This document shows, piece by piece, positions 1-13,200 of a stretch of 64,000 nucleotides of DNA. How positions within the stretch are numbered: position 1 is the stretch's first letter; every line of letters starts with the position of its first letter. A model generated the notes under the pieces. It saw only the letters and a program-made list of their open reading frames with translations. It ran no database searches and had not been told where the DNA came from. Source of the stretch: Chaetorhynchus papuensis (lineage: Eukaryota > Chordata > Aves > Passeriformes > Rhipiduridae); assembly GCA_013396525.1 (NCBI GenBank), contig VWYX01000927.1, forward strand, positions 69,085 to 133,084. Reading direction: 5' to 3'. The translations under genes and the position numbers were made by a program.

Positions 1-299
1 CTGTACTGAAATGCATAAAGGATGTTACACCCTAGGAAGCTCTTAAAGTCCTTAAACCAAGGAAATTCAAATAATTTGTGTCCATATATATTACCTAAAT
101 CTATTGCAAATAAAGACACTTTGGTAAAAAATCCGTGAAAATGCACCTACTTGGAAAAAAAAGACATTCAAATTTCACTGAAAAATACTGAGAATAGATG
201 ATGCTTGCTATGAAAAATAATGGATAAAGAGTATATGTTCTCTTTTCTCCCCTTTTCCTTCATTTAATTGACATAAGGTGGATCTGTTGATTTGGGAGA

Positions 300-530
300 T
301 TTGGGTTGAATATCGGGTAAAGGTTCTTCACCCAGAGGGTGGTTGGCACTGGAACAGGCTCCCCAGGGAGGTGGTCAGAGCACCAAGGCTGACAGAGCTC
401 AAGAAGAGTTTGGCTAACGCTCTCAGGCATATGGGGGCATTCCTGGGGATGGTCCTGCTCAGGGCCAGGAGCTGGACTTGATGATCCTTGGGGGTCTCTT
501 CCAACTGAGTGATACTCTGTGATTCTATGG
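300..530 (+). mobile_element. CR1 LINE, 3' fragment
   Basis: Contains the CR1 3' block (TTCACCCAGAGGGTGGTTGG, then CAGGCTCCCCAGGGAGGTGG) and ends with GTGATTCTATGG. 5'-truncated and diverged, as is usual for avian CR1. Confidence 0.9.
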
Positions 531-905
531 CCAAAGATTTACGAACTATTTCCTTCTAGAGGCAAAAAAAAAGGGAAATAAAACATCAGCAGAAACTGTC
601 AAAAGTGCCTAAATTTATGCCTAGGAGAAAACCTGTTGAGGGAACCTACTGATGGGTATAAAATTGCATATTTGTGAAACTGTCTGCTGGTTTGGGATAG
701 GAGAATAAAAATATTCCCCGCTCCCCTAGGCTGGCACACATACTTATAGCATTCAGACTTCAGTTTTTGTCTATTATGTCTGTTCCACAGCAAGTTAGCA
801 GCAACTTCTTAGCTGCCATAGTATGTCTGTCTTTAAACTTGCTGTGAATTCCGTTCTGGGCCTCGTGGCTACACAGAAAACTACTGATGAATGGACTTAA
901 TTTGA

Positions 906-1122
906 ATCATAGAATTGTTTGGGTTGGAAGGGACAGAATCACAGAATGAACTAGGTTGAAAAAGACCTTTAAGATCATCAAATACAACTGTAAAGATAAT
1001 CTGGTTCCAGTCCCCTGCCATCGGCAGGGACACCTTCCACTACACCAGTTTGCTCAGGGCCCCATCCCACCTGACCCTGAACACTTCCAGGAATGGGACA
1101 TCCACAGCTTCTCTGGGCCAGT
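906..1122 (-). mobile_element. CR1 LINE, 3' fragment
   Basis: The plus strand reads CACAGAATGA near the 3' end and then AGGGACACCTTCCACTA, the reverse complement of a CR1 tail. Minus orientation, truncated. Confidence 0.88.
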
Positions 1123-1342
1123 CTTGTCAGTGTTTATGTGTTTTTAATAAACAGCTGAAATTGTGGAGTACTTAATGTGTGTTTAGGTTATGATATATAC
1201 AAATTTATTGTTACCATCTTTATAAGAATTAACCAGTGTGTTACTGTTTTTAACATAATTAAAAAAAACCCAACAAAACAAAAACAAAGTAAACCTACTG
1301 CTAACAGCTTCAGCAGTAAGGGACTTCTTGTTTTGTTTTGTT

Positions 1343-1414
1343 TGGGTTTTTTTTGTTTGGTTGGTTGGGGTTTTTTTGTTTGGTTGGTTGGGGTTTTTTT
1401 GTTTGTTTTGGGGT
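1343..1414. repeat. T/G-rich simple sequence with a 23-bp tandem unit
   Basis: Two exact copies of a 23-bp unit (GTTTGGTTGGTTGGGG plus seven T) at 1355-1377 and 1378-1400, within a longer T/G run. Confidence 0.85.
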
Positions 1415-4400
1415 TTAAAAGTTCTGGGTAAAATAATCCACATCCTAGAGCACACTTGTAGATGTGTAGATCTTCCCAGTGCGTTGTATTTCCCCTTATT
1501 TTGAGTAGGTTCAAGCAGATGCCATTGACACTTGGGTGTTATTATTTGCCTGTTTGTGTCCAAGTTTTTCCTTGAAAAAGGGAAGGCAGCTGGCATTTTA
1601 GGGGGTTGTTTTAGCAGCTATATTGGCACTTTTTTGTGAGTCCCCAGGACAGTGCAGCTGTGAGCTGGCCCCTTAGAGAAGTGGCTGACTGCCATGGCCA
1701 GCCCTGTGATATACACCTGTAAAGTTCACATGATCTGAAGAAAGGAAAATAGTTTTTACAGGAAAAGCTAAATGGATCTCATGCTTTAAATTTATGAGTG
1801 TTAGATAGCTGAAGCCAGAGCTGATGCCAAAATGAAGATATGTTTCACTGAGAAGAAAGGAAAGCTGTCAGGGCTTTAATGATTTGACCTGGGGGAAAAA
1901 AAGAAGTACTTTTTGGGAAATACTTTATAGATTTTTTTTTTTTTTGTCATTGAGTTATGACCTGAATCAGTGGCTAAAACTTTCTCATAAAAAATATTAA
2001 TTTTATATTAATTTTCCAGTTGAAGACACTTAGCCTGTATTGATTTACATAATTGTAATTGTATGTTTGCCTGAAATGGTAATTATGGAGGGTGAAGTGT
2101 TGATTAGCTTCTAATGAGATTTAGATATCAAACTACTTCTTTACAGCTCTGTTATCAATGGCCTGAGCTCCCTCCTTTGTGTGCCAGGGTTGAGAAGCTA
2201 ACTATAAGAAATAAATGTGTGTGTTGTTTTCTTTGGAAAATGAGTGAGTAAGCCTATCACTGCCACGTGAAGATGGCATCTTTCATGCAGGCTGGTATTC
2301 CAGTTCCCAGGACATCAAGAACAAGCCTGAAGCACCACATCAGGAATTTTGAAAATCCAGACCAACTTAATCTGCTCTGGAAACGACAAATTCTCCCAGC
2401 AGTTTATTCAATGCCATGAAGAACATTTCGCAGGACAAGGAATCCGCTTGCATCTTCCCAAGACTGAGGACCGTGCAGGTTCTGAGCACACAGAGGCTTT
2501 GAAAAACCTTCCCAAAAATAACCTGCTTAGATCAATACTTGTCATAAGTGGTCATATGTGCATTCTTAGCTACCCATTTTAGTGACCAGCCACCTTGCTG
2601 CATTGGGCAGGGGAGCTCTCAGATCCAATTTTAATTGCATTTGCATTCCCCTGGGTGGCAAAATCCAGGTGTTAAGGATGAGTAATATTTAATATGTAAA
2701 TCAGAGCTTCCAGGTGCTCCTTTGCACTGTCTGCTTTTTGGCTGCTTGATTTTTAAAAGTGTAGCTTTTTATGGGTCTGTTGAGGACAGTTGTCATTCAG
2801 AAATAAATTCATCCCTTGTCCCCAAAAGTGCTTAGAAACACAATAGCTGAACTAGTCACGGCTAACATAGAGGTGAAAACCCATTTTCAGCAATAAATGA
2901 ACCGAAAATCACTTTCCATGGCAAAAGAGAAAATAAAGAAGACAGGGACTGGACATGAACAAATGAATCTTGTGTAGCTTCATATTCTGGATAACTGTAC
3001 TAAGTCTCTGTATGAATGGTGTAATACAGTAACTTTATTTCACTTAAACTTCATCATCCCTTTTTTTTTTTTCTTTGCAAAAGTTGCATTAATCCTAGAG
3101 ACAGCTGTTTCCTGGTGTCTGAGGTCCCTTTGCATCATCTTTACTAATTCACAAGGTATGGGATGGTTCATAGCTAAAGTTACATTATCTGGCCTGTGTT
3201 TGAGAGAGAACAGAAAAAATTCCTATTTATCATTTTAGACTTGCTGTCTATGTGTGCATCTGTAACTTTTAGTTGCCCAAGAATTTAGCAAGAAAGATAC
3301 TCCATTACAAGAAGTATTTTGAGAATGGCTGATAGATGAGTTTTGCATGAGAGGTTGAGGGCAGCCTCAGTTGAGCCACCTTAGACATTGTCTGCACGCT
3401 CGTGTCTCTGATCTGACACATACAAACTGTCTGCTGTGCACATCCACCTGAAGCACAGCTACTGGATAGGCAAATGTAGCCCACAGGGGTTTTTATATAA
3501 GCCATTAAAAGTGACTTGGAACCTTTTGGGAAAAACTTAAGAAAAACAGTGTGATGATGATTTAGGCATAATCCCTAATCCAGAACAAATCGGTAATGAT
3601 TGTTTCTTCTCTTGGAAGGCTTGGTTATTAGGAGGACTGGAAAAAAAAGTGCCTGCTAAGGTATGGAAGAGATAGCTATGAAGATATCAATACAGATACA
3701 GGCTGGCATGTGACCTGTACAGCAGTTTTTATTTGAATGTCAAATTCATAAGCACATGGAGTTCCCTAAACTGCTCAGGGCTGTGAGCTGAGAAACATCA
3801 GTGGTTTGAACAGTGACTCAGCTAGAGAATGATGTGTCTTCAGTGTTACAAACTTTGGGAGAGAAGATGGCAACTTGCTTTTATCATAATTGAAGACAGA
3901 ATGTAATTATGAAATGTTATCACAGGGGTTTTTTTTAGAAAAAGTAATATGAATCATAAAAAAATTATATTTGATGGATGGACGCAAACACGATGCAGTA
4001 AAACATCAACAGCAGTAACGTAATACAGCAAAACATGACCAGCAGCTGAACCCAGTCAAAATCTGACTGGATGATACAAAGATCATCTGACAAGATGCAT
4101 CAGCTTTGAACTAAAATGTGATTAGGAAAATTTAATACCACTTAGTCTCTCTGGCACATTCTGAAGTGCATCACTGGGACTTGGTGTGGAGTGCCCTGTG
4201 ACGTGGGGACAGGTGGAAACAAACTGTGCCCAGTGTTCTGCATGCTGGTGAGCCATCCCTGAGGTCACTGCTCATGCAAGCCCAAGACCAAGACTAGTCT
4301 TCATAACACAGGCAGAGAGTATTTTGGTTAATTACTGTAGATTTCTGTTTTGCTATTTCATGATCACTTTTACTTATGTCCTTGTGTTTTATTTGTCACT

Positions 4401-6443
4401 TTCTTTTCAGAGGCCTCCGTCAGGCTCACACTGCTCTGGTTAATGTTAAATATTTCACACTGCGTTTTACCAAGTGTTCCTCTGTGTTTTCTGCTGAATC
4501 CATTATCTTGGGATGAAAAAAAGTCAAAATACAAAAACATTATGGACTTTAGTACATCAGACTTTGTGCATTGATTTTTGTCTCTCTTCACATATGCTGT
4601 GCACATGCAGTGTCTGGCTTAATCTAGATGGATGCTAATGGTGTCAAACCCTGGACTACAGGTTAGTTTGTAAGGTTCAAGAGGAAGAGGAATGGGATTT
4701 ATCAGCAGGGAGCTTAGCTTCTACCTGACATCTTCAAAGACTCCAGCTAAGAGAGGAGTGTCACTCAGAATGACCTTTGTGCCCCTCATGGGCCTGTGGG
4801 GGTTTAGTTTAGTGCTAAGCCTGATGCTCTTAGGGACAGGAGTCTTTGACCTGGATATTTTATCAGCAATTTTGCTTCTAAATGACACTTTGCTGTAACT
4901 TCTGTCATGACAGAAATCAAGGAACCTATTATTTGTTTAATGAAGCATGGTTATTAAAACTTAATGGAGATATAACTGGTTAAAATAATAGCTGGAAACT
5001 TGCTTGAAACTTGCTTGTTTCTTTTCCCCCTGTACAACTATCTGCAGAAATATTTTAATGAGTAGCCTAGTTAAAAAATACCTTTGTTCTGAAGCCAATA
5101 TCTAAACATTCTACTATGGAGCTGCTGTGTGACACCCAAAGGTGAAAACTGATCCATATGGATGGAAATGGTAGCTAGCACTTTCTAGAGCAAGTACTGT
5201 TCGCTTGCTTTTGTCAGCTAATGGGGTGATGAGACAAAAAAAAGATTATTCACGTTGTGTAGTATCTTAGTGTGATTCATTCCAATAGGCTTGCTTACAA
5301 ATCTAGTTTCTATTCAATTGTGCCAGAAAAATTGGAACTCAATTTATACAGCTGAAATAGCAAAGTGTTGCTTTAGAACTAACTGGAGTCTGCTGAAAGC
5401 TGTTAGAATAAGGTAAAATAGCACAGAGTTAATATTTCCATACTTATCTTGTCTCCTGTACAATGTGGTCCATTCTGTCATTTTCCAGTGGTAAATTATT
5501 TCTGCTTTGTAGTTCAGAAATTAGTAGTGAGAGAAAAAATGAAGCTTTAAAACCTGACATCTCAGCGTGTTCCGAGAAGAGCACTAAAATGTCAACTGAT
5601 TTGCCAGCTATTAAGGCACAACTGCAGATTTCCATTAACACATTTATCTGCTGTAGTGGAGCTGGTTCAAAGTCTGCTTCAAAAGAAGAAAGAAAAGTTT
5701 CAGAGTAGGTCACTGCCTAAACACAGGGATTAAATTAACTAGAACAGGAGAAATTCACAGCTCCTTCCAGACAGCTTACTGCTCTGCCTCACATACTTCA
5801 TTCACACTGTTTGGGTCTATGGGCCTTAAAGCCAATTATTTCTTGGTTTCTTGCTATTTTCTCTGTTGGTTTCTGGAGGTATATTCTTGCAGAAATGATC
5901 AGCCTGTAAGGAGGAAATTATTTCTTTCGCCGTAGGTGGAGAGAGCAACAGATGAAAGAGTGGTAATTTAGGAGTTGGATTTCATGCAAATTTTCATTTG
6001 TACAATTATTTCACTTTATAAAACTTGATTTTAGAGTTACTTAACCCTGCCCAAACATCTGCAGTAACAACAGTATCATTAAAAATTATTCAGGTCTTTT
6101 TAAGGGAAGAAAGAAAATGTCTTCCACAAAGCTTCAAGGTTTTAACTTGAAAACCCTTTCGGATAAACCCTTGGGTACAGACTGTGCCTTCTCATCTGTA
6201 TTCTGGTGGCTCCAAGAGGGCTCCCTGCTCTGAGTGCACAACGGTGGCAAGCTGGGCACATCCTAGGGACTGCAGTATCTCTTTGCCATTGTGCATCACA
6301 AATGCTGGTCATCCTCCTTGCTGCTCCCACCTGGTTTCCTTGGTGTGGTGAGGGAGCTGAGCATTGATACAACCTCTGTACTGGTCCAGAATACAGCACA
6401 GCTTATGGGTACAAGCCTTGGAGCAGGTCAGAAACAGCACTTG

Positions 6444-6498
6444 CCATGACTCGATGGCCTTCAAGGTCTTTGCCAGCCTAAAAGGTTCTGTGATTCTA
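6444..6498 (+). mobile_element. CR1 tail, short fragment
   Basis: A short piece ending TTCTGTGATTCTAC after a CTTTGCCAGCCTAAAAGG-like CR1 end. Only about 55 bases remain. Confidence 0.6.
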
Positions 6499-8479
6499 CT
6501 TGAGTCTCCTTGCAGCAGCTGACTGGCAGATGGGCATCCTGAGAAGGCTCAGTCAGGTAGCCAGAAAGGATCCATCTCTCCTGCTAGAAGGTTTGATTCA
6601 GATTTTGGGAGAGTCACAGAAGAGCAGAGACTGTGCATGAGAACAGAGAGTGAGGGGAGCACTTCAGCCACCTGAGAAGCATGTGGGGATGGGGAGTGGA
6701 TTGTGTGTTATGAAGGCAAAGTTAGCTGTTTTCCCATGAGAGGGAAATTTCTGAGCACAGGAATTGTGATCCACAGTGGTCAGCCTGCTCACCTCAGTTG
6801 AACGTTCCTGCCTGACTGAAATTGCAACCAGGATACTTTGACACCTGAATTTGCTCATAACTTACTGCTTGGTGTCCAGGAGGAGTAAGTGCACAGAATG
6901 AAAGGAATCATGGAAGAGTTTGTTTCAAAGGTTGTCTGGGAAAATAAAAAGAACAAGACAAATGGATAAAGCACTCTTTCTAAATTTGCATATCCATTTT
7001 GAATGAATGCTTTGAATCCAATCTTCAGCTACAGGGAAAGGTGTGGTCACTTTTCCTTGGAAGTGATTAGTGTCCTGCATAATGCAGTGGTAGGCTTTGG
7101 ATGTTCGTGCTGTTATATATACACTTGTGTACTCTGGCAATAAGCCATTTGTTGCTCACCCAGTGGTGAGGGTCCAAATGTTGATCAGCTCCTCCTTCCC
7201 TGTGCACTCTGTCCTGTCAGTGACACAGAGCTCCTGGGGAAAATCGATCATGTAAACAAAATTAAAATTTCAGCATTGTAGATGAAGGGAATGAGCTGGG
7301 ATTTCACATGCAGCTTTCATTCTTGCACTTCCCACTTCATGGCATTTAGACTTATCACTTTGGTACTTTGACAATAGTAGTTCTTTTGTTCAAAGAAGTC
7401 CTAGGAAGAAACCCATTATTTCATGTGCATCTCTGTCAGAGGGCCTGTCCCTTGGTCCTTCAGCACCACTGCTCAGCTAGGAATATGGCTCTTGCTATGG
7501 TTATTGGGAGCAAGGCTCTTAACCTAAATGAATAGAGGGAAATGTCAGGAAAGAAATTGGGGCATACATTGTGTTGTCAGGACAATATCAGAAAAGTCAA
7601 AATTGGCACTATCTGCCTGATCTCGGAGCCTGGCTTTTTCCATGAATCTCTGTGGCACAAGCTTGTCCTGTTTTTAGCCTATTCTTGTTCCTCTGTTCCT
7701 CTGTTATTTTGGTAGATTAATTACTGATAAACAACTGAATTTTCAGAAGTCTGTCTGCCAAGTAAGAATGAGATGCTTCTCTTCCCAATAGTCCTTCTCC
7801 AGATGAACTGTAATAATGTATTGTAAAGTGGAGGTTTCAGAGTTTTTGTTTGGGTTTTGTTTGTTTGGGGGTTTTTTTAGAAAAATTACAAGAATTGTAG
7901 GAAACACCAGAAAGCTAGCTAAGCATAATACATACCTACTGCCCCTATAATTTAGCTTTCTACAACAGAAATGATCCCAAAAAATAATAATGACTTTCAG
8001 ATTTAGCTAAAAGTCAAGAGCTGATCCTGGTTTTCCATTCCTATATTAATGCATCTTTGATACAGTCTGCTTATTTTCTGCAAATAGTTGAAATTACGCA
8101 CTGTGCAAGTACAGAGATGTCTTCATCTCAGCTCTTGTGCTGTCTGCTATTGGAAGTATCCTACTTATTTAAGACAAAAATAAAGCAACACTAACGCAAA
8201 AAGAATGAACTTTATTGTAGCTTTTAAGCTTTTTTGTTTACTTCAATATTTACTCTTTGTGTATAGAAAAACATTGACTGGGAAAACTTAAATATAGCTG
8301 AAGTTATGGGAGGATGTTGGTGCTTCCCAATAACAAATTACAATTTTTAAGGTGAAACAGGATAAATATTGTTCAGAGTTTATTTGTGTGAGTCATGCAT
8401 CTGGGTTTGCTTAAAAGTGAGACTAAATGCAAGATTTTCAAATACAAATCTGATATGGTACAATAAACCATGGTGCTTT

Positions 8480-9004
8480 GTGCTGGTGTGGCTTTATCTC
8501 AAGTGCTGTGAGCAGTTTTGGGTGCCTCAATATAAGAGGGATCTAAAGCTCTTAAAGAGTGGCCAAAGGAGAGCTATGAAGATGGTGAAGGGCTTTGAGG
8601 GGAAGCTGTGTGAGGAGTGGCTGAGGGCACTTGGTCTGTTCAGCCTGGAGGAGACTGAGGGGAGACCTCGTTGTGGTGGTCAGCAGCCTCACAAGGGGAA
8701 GTGGAGATGCAGGCACTGATCTTTGCTCTGTGGTGACAGTGACAGGGACCAAGGGAATGGCCTGAAGCTGTGTCAGGGGAGGATTAGGGTGGATGTCAGG
8801 AAAAAGTTTTTCACCCAGAGGGTGGTCGGGCACTGGAACAGGCTCCCCGGGGAAATGGTGACAGCACCAAGGCTGACAGAGCTCAAGAAGTGTTTGGACA
8901 ATGCTTTCAAATGCATGGTGTGACTCTTGGGTTGTTCTGCACAGGGCCAGGAGTTGACTCCATGACCCTCAAAGATCCTTTCCAGCTCAGCATGTTGTGT
9001 GATT
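8480..9004 (+). mobile_element. CR1 LINE, 3' half-kilobase
   Basis: Runs from GTGAGCAGTTTTGGGTGCCT through CTGTTCAGCCTGGAGGAGAC to the standard 3' tail TGTTGTGTGATTGTC. It retains a decayed piece of the reverse-transcriptase C-terminal reading frame (LGLFSLEETEG) with stops, so it is dead. Confidence 0.92.
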
Positions 9005-9934
9005 GTCAAATTTTCCAGTAAAATGACGACATTTGTTGATTTCTAAACAATCTATATAATGCCTGGTAGTTTTTCTTATTTTGGTATCCTTCAGTCATTC
9101 TTACTTAAAAAAATAAATTTTCCTACTTCTCCAATGATAAATTTCTATACTGGATAAACTTGATTTTGTTTTTTTTTAAAGAGATGGTTATATTTAGAAG
9201 CCTTCTACTGTCCCTAAATAAACGTACTGGAGTTCAGTTGCAGCTGAGAAGTGGGTGTGTTAATCCCTCATCTTGAATAAACTCTAGAGAATCTTAGTAG
9301 TTGAAAATTATAATTACTTTTCCTTTTTAGGAAAAAGATGTATCTTTCTCAGACAAAGAACTGGAAGGAGCAGACTCTCTCCTTCCATACACCCTTACAG
9401 TTTGTACTTAGACACACTGTAGTGAAGAGTGGCTATGAGTTCCTCTCATATCCAGCCTCTCAAGGTTAACTTAGAGGATCAAAAAAATTTCCAGCTGTTC
9501 TTGCCGCTGAAAATGGGAATTTGAAACATTTTTTTTAAATTGAATAGCTCCAATTACAAAATAAAAATGAAATTGGTCCATTACTATGAAATAGTTAAGA
9601 AAATACCCTCCAAACAGATCCTGGCTTTAATAGAGACGCCTGATGGTACAATCATTAAAGCAGAGAGTATTTTTCTAGAACCTATTGGGAATCCTCAGTG
9701 TTTTGGAGAGTTTCACAGCCCATGGGAAGATGGCACAGATTCCCATGAACTGTGTACTATTTGCAATTTAAATTAGAGCAAAGGGTCTCAGTGGTGCCCG
9801 TGTTACCACCATGAATCCTCTCAGACAAAAATCTCCAGTCCTCCATCAGCATATGCATGATGTTCTGTGTTCTTTTCTTGCAGCTTTGATGTTTATTATT
9901 GTTCTCTGAACAGTCCCATGGTTTTATTTTCCAG

Positions 9935-10247
9935 GCCAGAAGGTGTGCTATGGAGCCTTCAAGCGTTCGTGTTACAAATTAGCCTATTTCCAGGACTTGT
10001 CCAGACGCGTGGGCTTCCAGGAGGCCCGCCAGGCTTGTGAAATCGATGGTGGGGCTTTACTGAGCTTGGAAAGTGAAGCCGAGCAGCAGCTAATAGAAAA
10101 CATGCTGCAAAACCTCACCAAATCGGGCTCTGGGATTTCTGATGGTGATTTCTGGATTGGGCTGTGGAGAAGTGGCGACGGACTGGCCACGTCGAGTGCT
10201 TGCCCCGACCTCTACCAGTGGGCTGATGGAAGTATGTCACCATTCAG
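9935..10247 (+). CDS. CHODL: CHODL exon 2: first two thirds of the C-type lectin-like domain
   Basis: The acceptor is a pyrimidine-rich tract ending in CCAG at 9931-9934, and the exon opens by completing a split Gly codon (phase 1). The donor is GTAAGT at 10248, after two bases of a split Arg codon. The translation begins GQKVCYGAFKRSCYK and includes the lectin landmarks DGDFWIGLWRSGDG and ACPDLYQWADGS. An N-glycosylation sequon (NLT) lies in MLQNLTKSG. Length is 313 bp. Confidence 0.96.
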
Positions 10248-13200
10248 GTAAGTGTGGGAAAGTGCTTGTTGAGAAGGCTTTGTGGAAAGAAATGGAGCCT
10301 GAAATGCCAAGTCTTGCTTGAAGGCATGAAGTTTGTAGCATCTCCTGCTTCACTTCTCCAGATAAAGGGTAGCTGGCAATCGGGGTTTTGAATTTGAAGC
10401 TGTGACAGGATGGCATTGCGTGGCTTCAGCCTACAAATTTCTTTGCTCCCACCCACAGAGTTTGCCTCTACATGATGTTTGGAGGTTGTTCTGCCACACA
10501 CAGAGTCCTTAGGGTGTGATCTGAAAGCAGGCAGGTAAATTCTGCAAGGCTCTGGCCACCTCAAATAAGGGAGCCAGCCACCAAATAAATTATTGTGAGA
10601 TGCTCAGTGGAAATTGTACTTTTTTTACCCTTTTTGAAAAGCCTTTAACTTCTTGTTGAAGCCAAAGACCAGAGTAGCAGCAACTCACAGAACTCAGGAC
10701 AAGGGGACAGATAAGAGTCTAATAGGGAAGAAAGCAGAGCAGTAGGGTGTTGTTTCTGCAGAGGTGCTTTGATCAGAACTTTTTTAAGATTCAGAGATGT
10801 GGAGCTTGGGCCTTTAACTCCTTTCACGGAAGGGTTGTGGGAAATGCAGGATGCGTTTGAAGAAGATGGTACTGTTGGAGTTGATATTTCTTCACTGATG
10901 CAAAGTCTTTTCTTTGTCAAACTCTTTTCTTTGGCATCCTGATGAACCTTATCTTCAAAAACTAGAAATTGGTACACAGATGAGCCTTCCTGTGGAAGCG
11001 AAGCCTGTGTGGTGATGTATCACCAGCCAACTGCAAACCCTGGTCTGGGAGGGCCATACCTTTATCAATGGAATGATGATAGATGCAACATGAAGCACAA
11101 TTTTATCTGCAAATATGCTCCAGGTAGGTGAAACTACAGTTATATTTCACAGATGAGACATTGTCTTAGAAAAACAACTGCCTCTTGGTTTGTGAGGGAA
11201 TCTTCAAGTGTGTTTTGGCCTGTGGTTCTGGTTCCTTTGGTGTATGCCTGAGCTGGCATTAATAGGGCATGTAATATGTCAATAAAAAATATTAAAATAA
11301 ATTTTAATACATTTAAATAAACTGGTTTATATCTAATAAGAATGTTTTTGAAGTTAGCTTCACTATCATGCATTCCCAGGTTTGTTTTGACTTAATTAAT
11401 TCCCTAGCTATTTTTTTCTTCATAAAATGTTTTAAGTGGACATTTTCTACTTTCCAGGTAGGATGACCAAGACATCTCTTGGTCTTCCTGTAAAAAATTT
11501 TGCACTGTACTTGTAGTTGCAGCCCTGCCATTTTATACCAAATTATGTGTGGTGGTTATTTCAAAAAGTCATGGCTTGAAGAATGAAGTTCAGAACAGCA
11601 GGAAAAAAAATCTGCATTCATACATGTAGACTTAGAGATATGAAAAGCAGATGCATGCTAGTTGAGATGGTGACAGAAAAAACAGATCTTAGGCAATTTG
11701 GCTGTACTTTCAGACATGACATAAGTTCTGTATATGTCAATAGAGGAAAAGTGAACTATAAACTAGAACATGGTGCAAAACCAGAAAGGACACGAAAAGT
11801 AAACTTTCCAGTTTGAGCCTGCAACATTTTCTATTCTTGGCGGTACTTACAGTAAATGAAAACGTGTTTTTCAGCAGGATCATGCAAATGTTTTCAAATA
11901 ATTTTTGGTGTGTCTTTTCAAAAACTAAGCTGAAAATCAGAATGCATTTGAAATTATGGATTAATTTAATTGATTAATTAATAAAAACTCAGGAAGTGGG
12001 CCATGGGAATATTATGAGGTTTGACAAGACCAAATGCTGGTGCTGCACCTGGGTCAGGGCAACCCCCAGTACCAATCCANNNNNNNNNNNNNNNNNNNNN
12101 NNNNNNNNNNNNNNNNNNNNNNNNNNNNNNNNNNNNNNNNNNNNNNNNNNNNNNNNNNNNNNNNNNNNNNNNNNNNNNNNNNNNNNNNNNNNNNNNNNNN
12201 NNNNNNNNNNNNNNNNNNNNNNNNNNNNNNNNNNNNNNNNNNNNNNNNNNNNNNNNNNNNNNNNNNNNNNNNNNNNNNNNNNNNNNNNNNNNNNNNNNNN
12301 NNNNNNNNNNNNNNNNNNNNNNNNNNNNNNNNNNNNNNNNNNNNNNNNNNNNNNNNNNNNNNNNNNNNNNNNNNNNNNNNNNNNNNNNNNNNNNNNNNNN
12401 NNNNNNNNNNNNNNNNNNNNNNNNNNNNNNNNNNNNNNNNNNNNNNNNNNNNNNNNNNNNNNNNNNNNNNNNNNNNNNNNNNNNNNNNNNNNNNNNNNNN
12501 NNNNNNNNNNNNNNNNNNNNNNNNNNNNNNNNNNNNNNNNNNNNNNNNNNNNNNNNNNNNNNNNNNNNNNNNNNNNNNNNNNNNNNNNNNNNNNCCAGAG
12601 AAGCTGTGGCTGCCCCATCCCTGGCAGTGTCCAAGGCCAGGTTGGATGGAGCTCTGAGCAACCTGGCCTAGTGGAAGGTGTCCCTGCCCATGGCAGGGGG
12701 TTGGAAAGAAGATATTATTTAAGGTCGCTTCCAACCTAAACCATTCCGTGATTCTATGAAATCTACTCTTAGCAGCTATTTGACCTATATAATTCTGCAG
12801 TTTTCTCCCTGCTTTTTCTATGCTGATGATCAAACAATAATCCCTCTCTTTGTAGAGCTCTAGCTATCTGTAGAGATCCAGGATATTTTGTTCCTCTGGT
12901 TTTGGTGGATATATAACATTTTCACTTTCTGGTCTCTTGATGAGGATATTAATGGCAATTAATATTGCAAGCAAGTATTAAATATTTGGAAGAGTTGATA
13001 TACAAACATATTTTACTGCCACCCCCTAAAGCTGTTCCTGCATTTAAAATTGTTAGTGGTTATCACTACTTTATGATGATCAATAATCTTCACAGGCCCT
13101 TCAAGGAAATGCGCATATGCAATTTTATCACTTTTAGAACTGTTCAAATTATTTTGAAATAATGTAACAAAATAAAAATATTTTCTGTTGTTAAAACCAC

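Larger units (their letters stand above)
1..9934 (+). other. CHODL first intron and/or upstream sequence
   Basis: No exon was recognised here. The stretch is AT-rich and contains three large CR1 pieces (about 300-530, 906-1122 and 8480-9004), a short CR1 tail near 6444-6498 and T/G-rich simple sequence. The open frames are short, unconserved in appearance and mostly fall inside CR1 or low-complexity DNA. No GC-rich signal-peptide exon for CHODL was found. Confidence 0.7.

Noticed and set aside
1183..1596. 137-codon minus-strand open frame rich in Asn, Thr, Lys and Gln
   Set aside because: It is the translation of the T/G simple repeat.
8369..8719. 116-codon open frame with LGLFSLEETEG
   Set aside because: A decayed CR1 reverse-transcriptase tail, not a gene.
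9540..9776. 78-codon open frame just before CHODL exon 2
   Set aside because: No similarity to the CHODL signal peptide, no donor in the right phase and low GC.
11978..12833. Long open frames on both strands of about 210-260 codons
   Set aside because: They run through a block of N and CR1 sequence; the length is an artefact of the gap.
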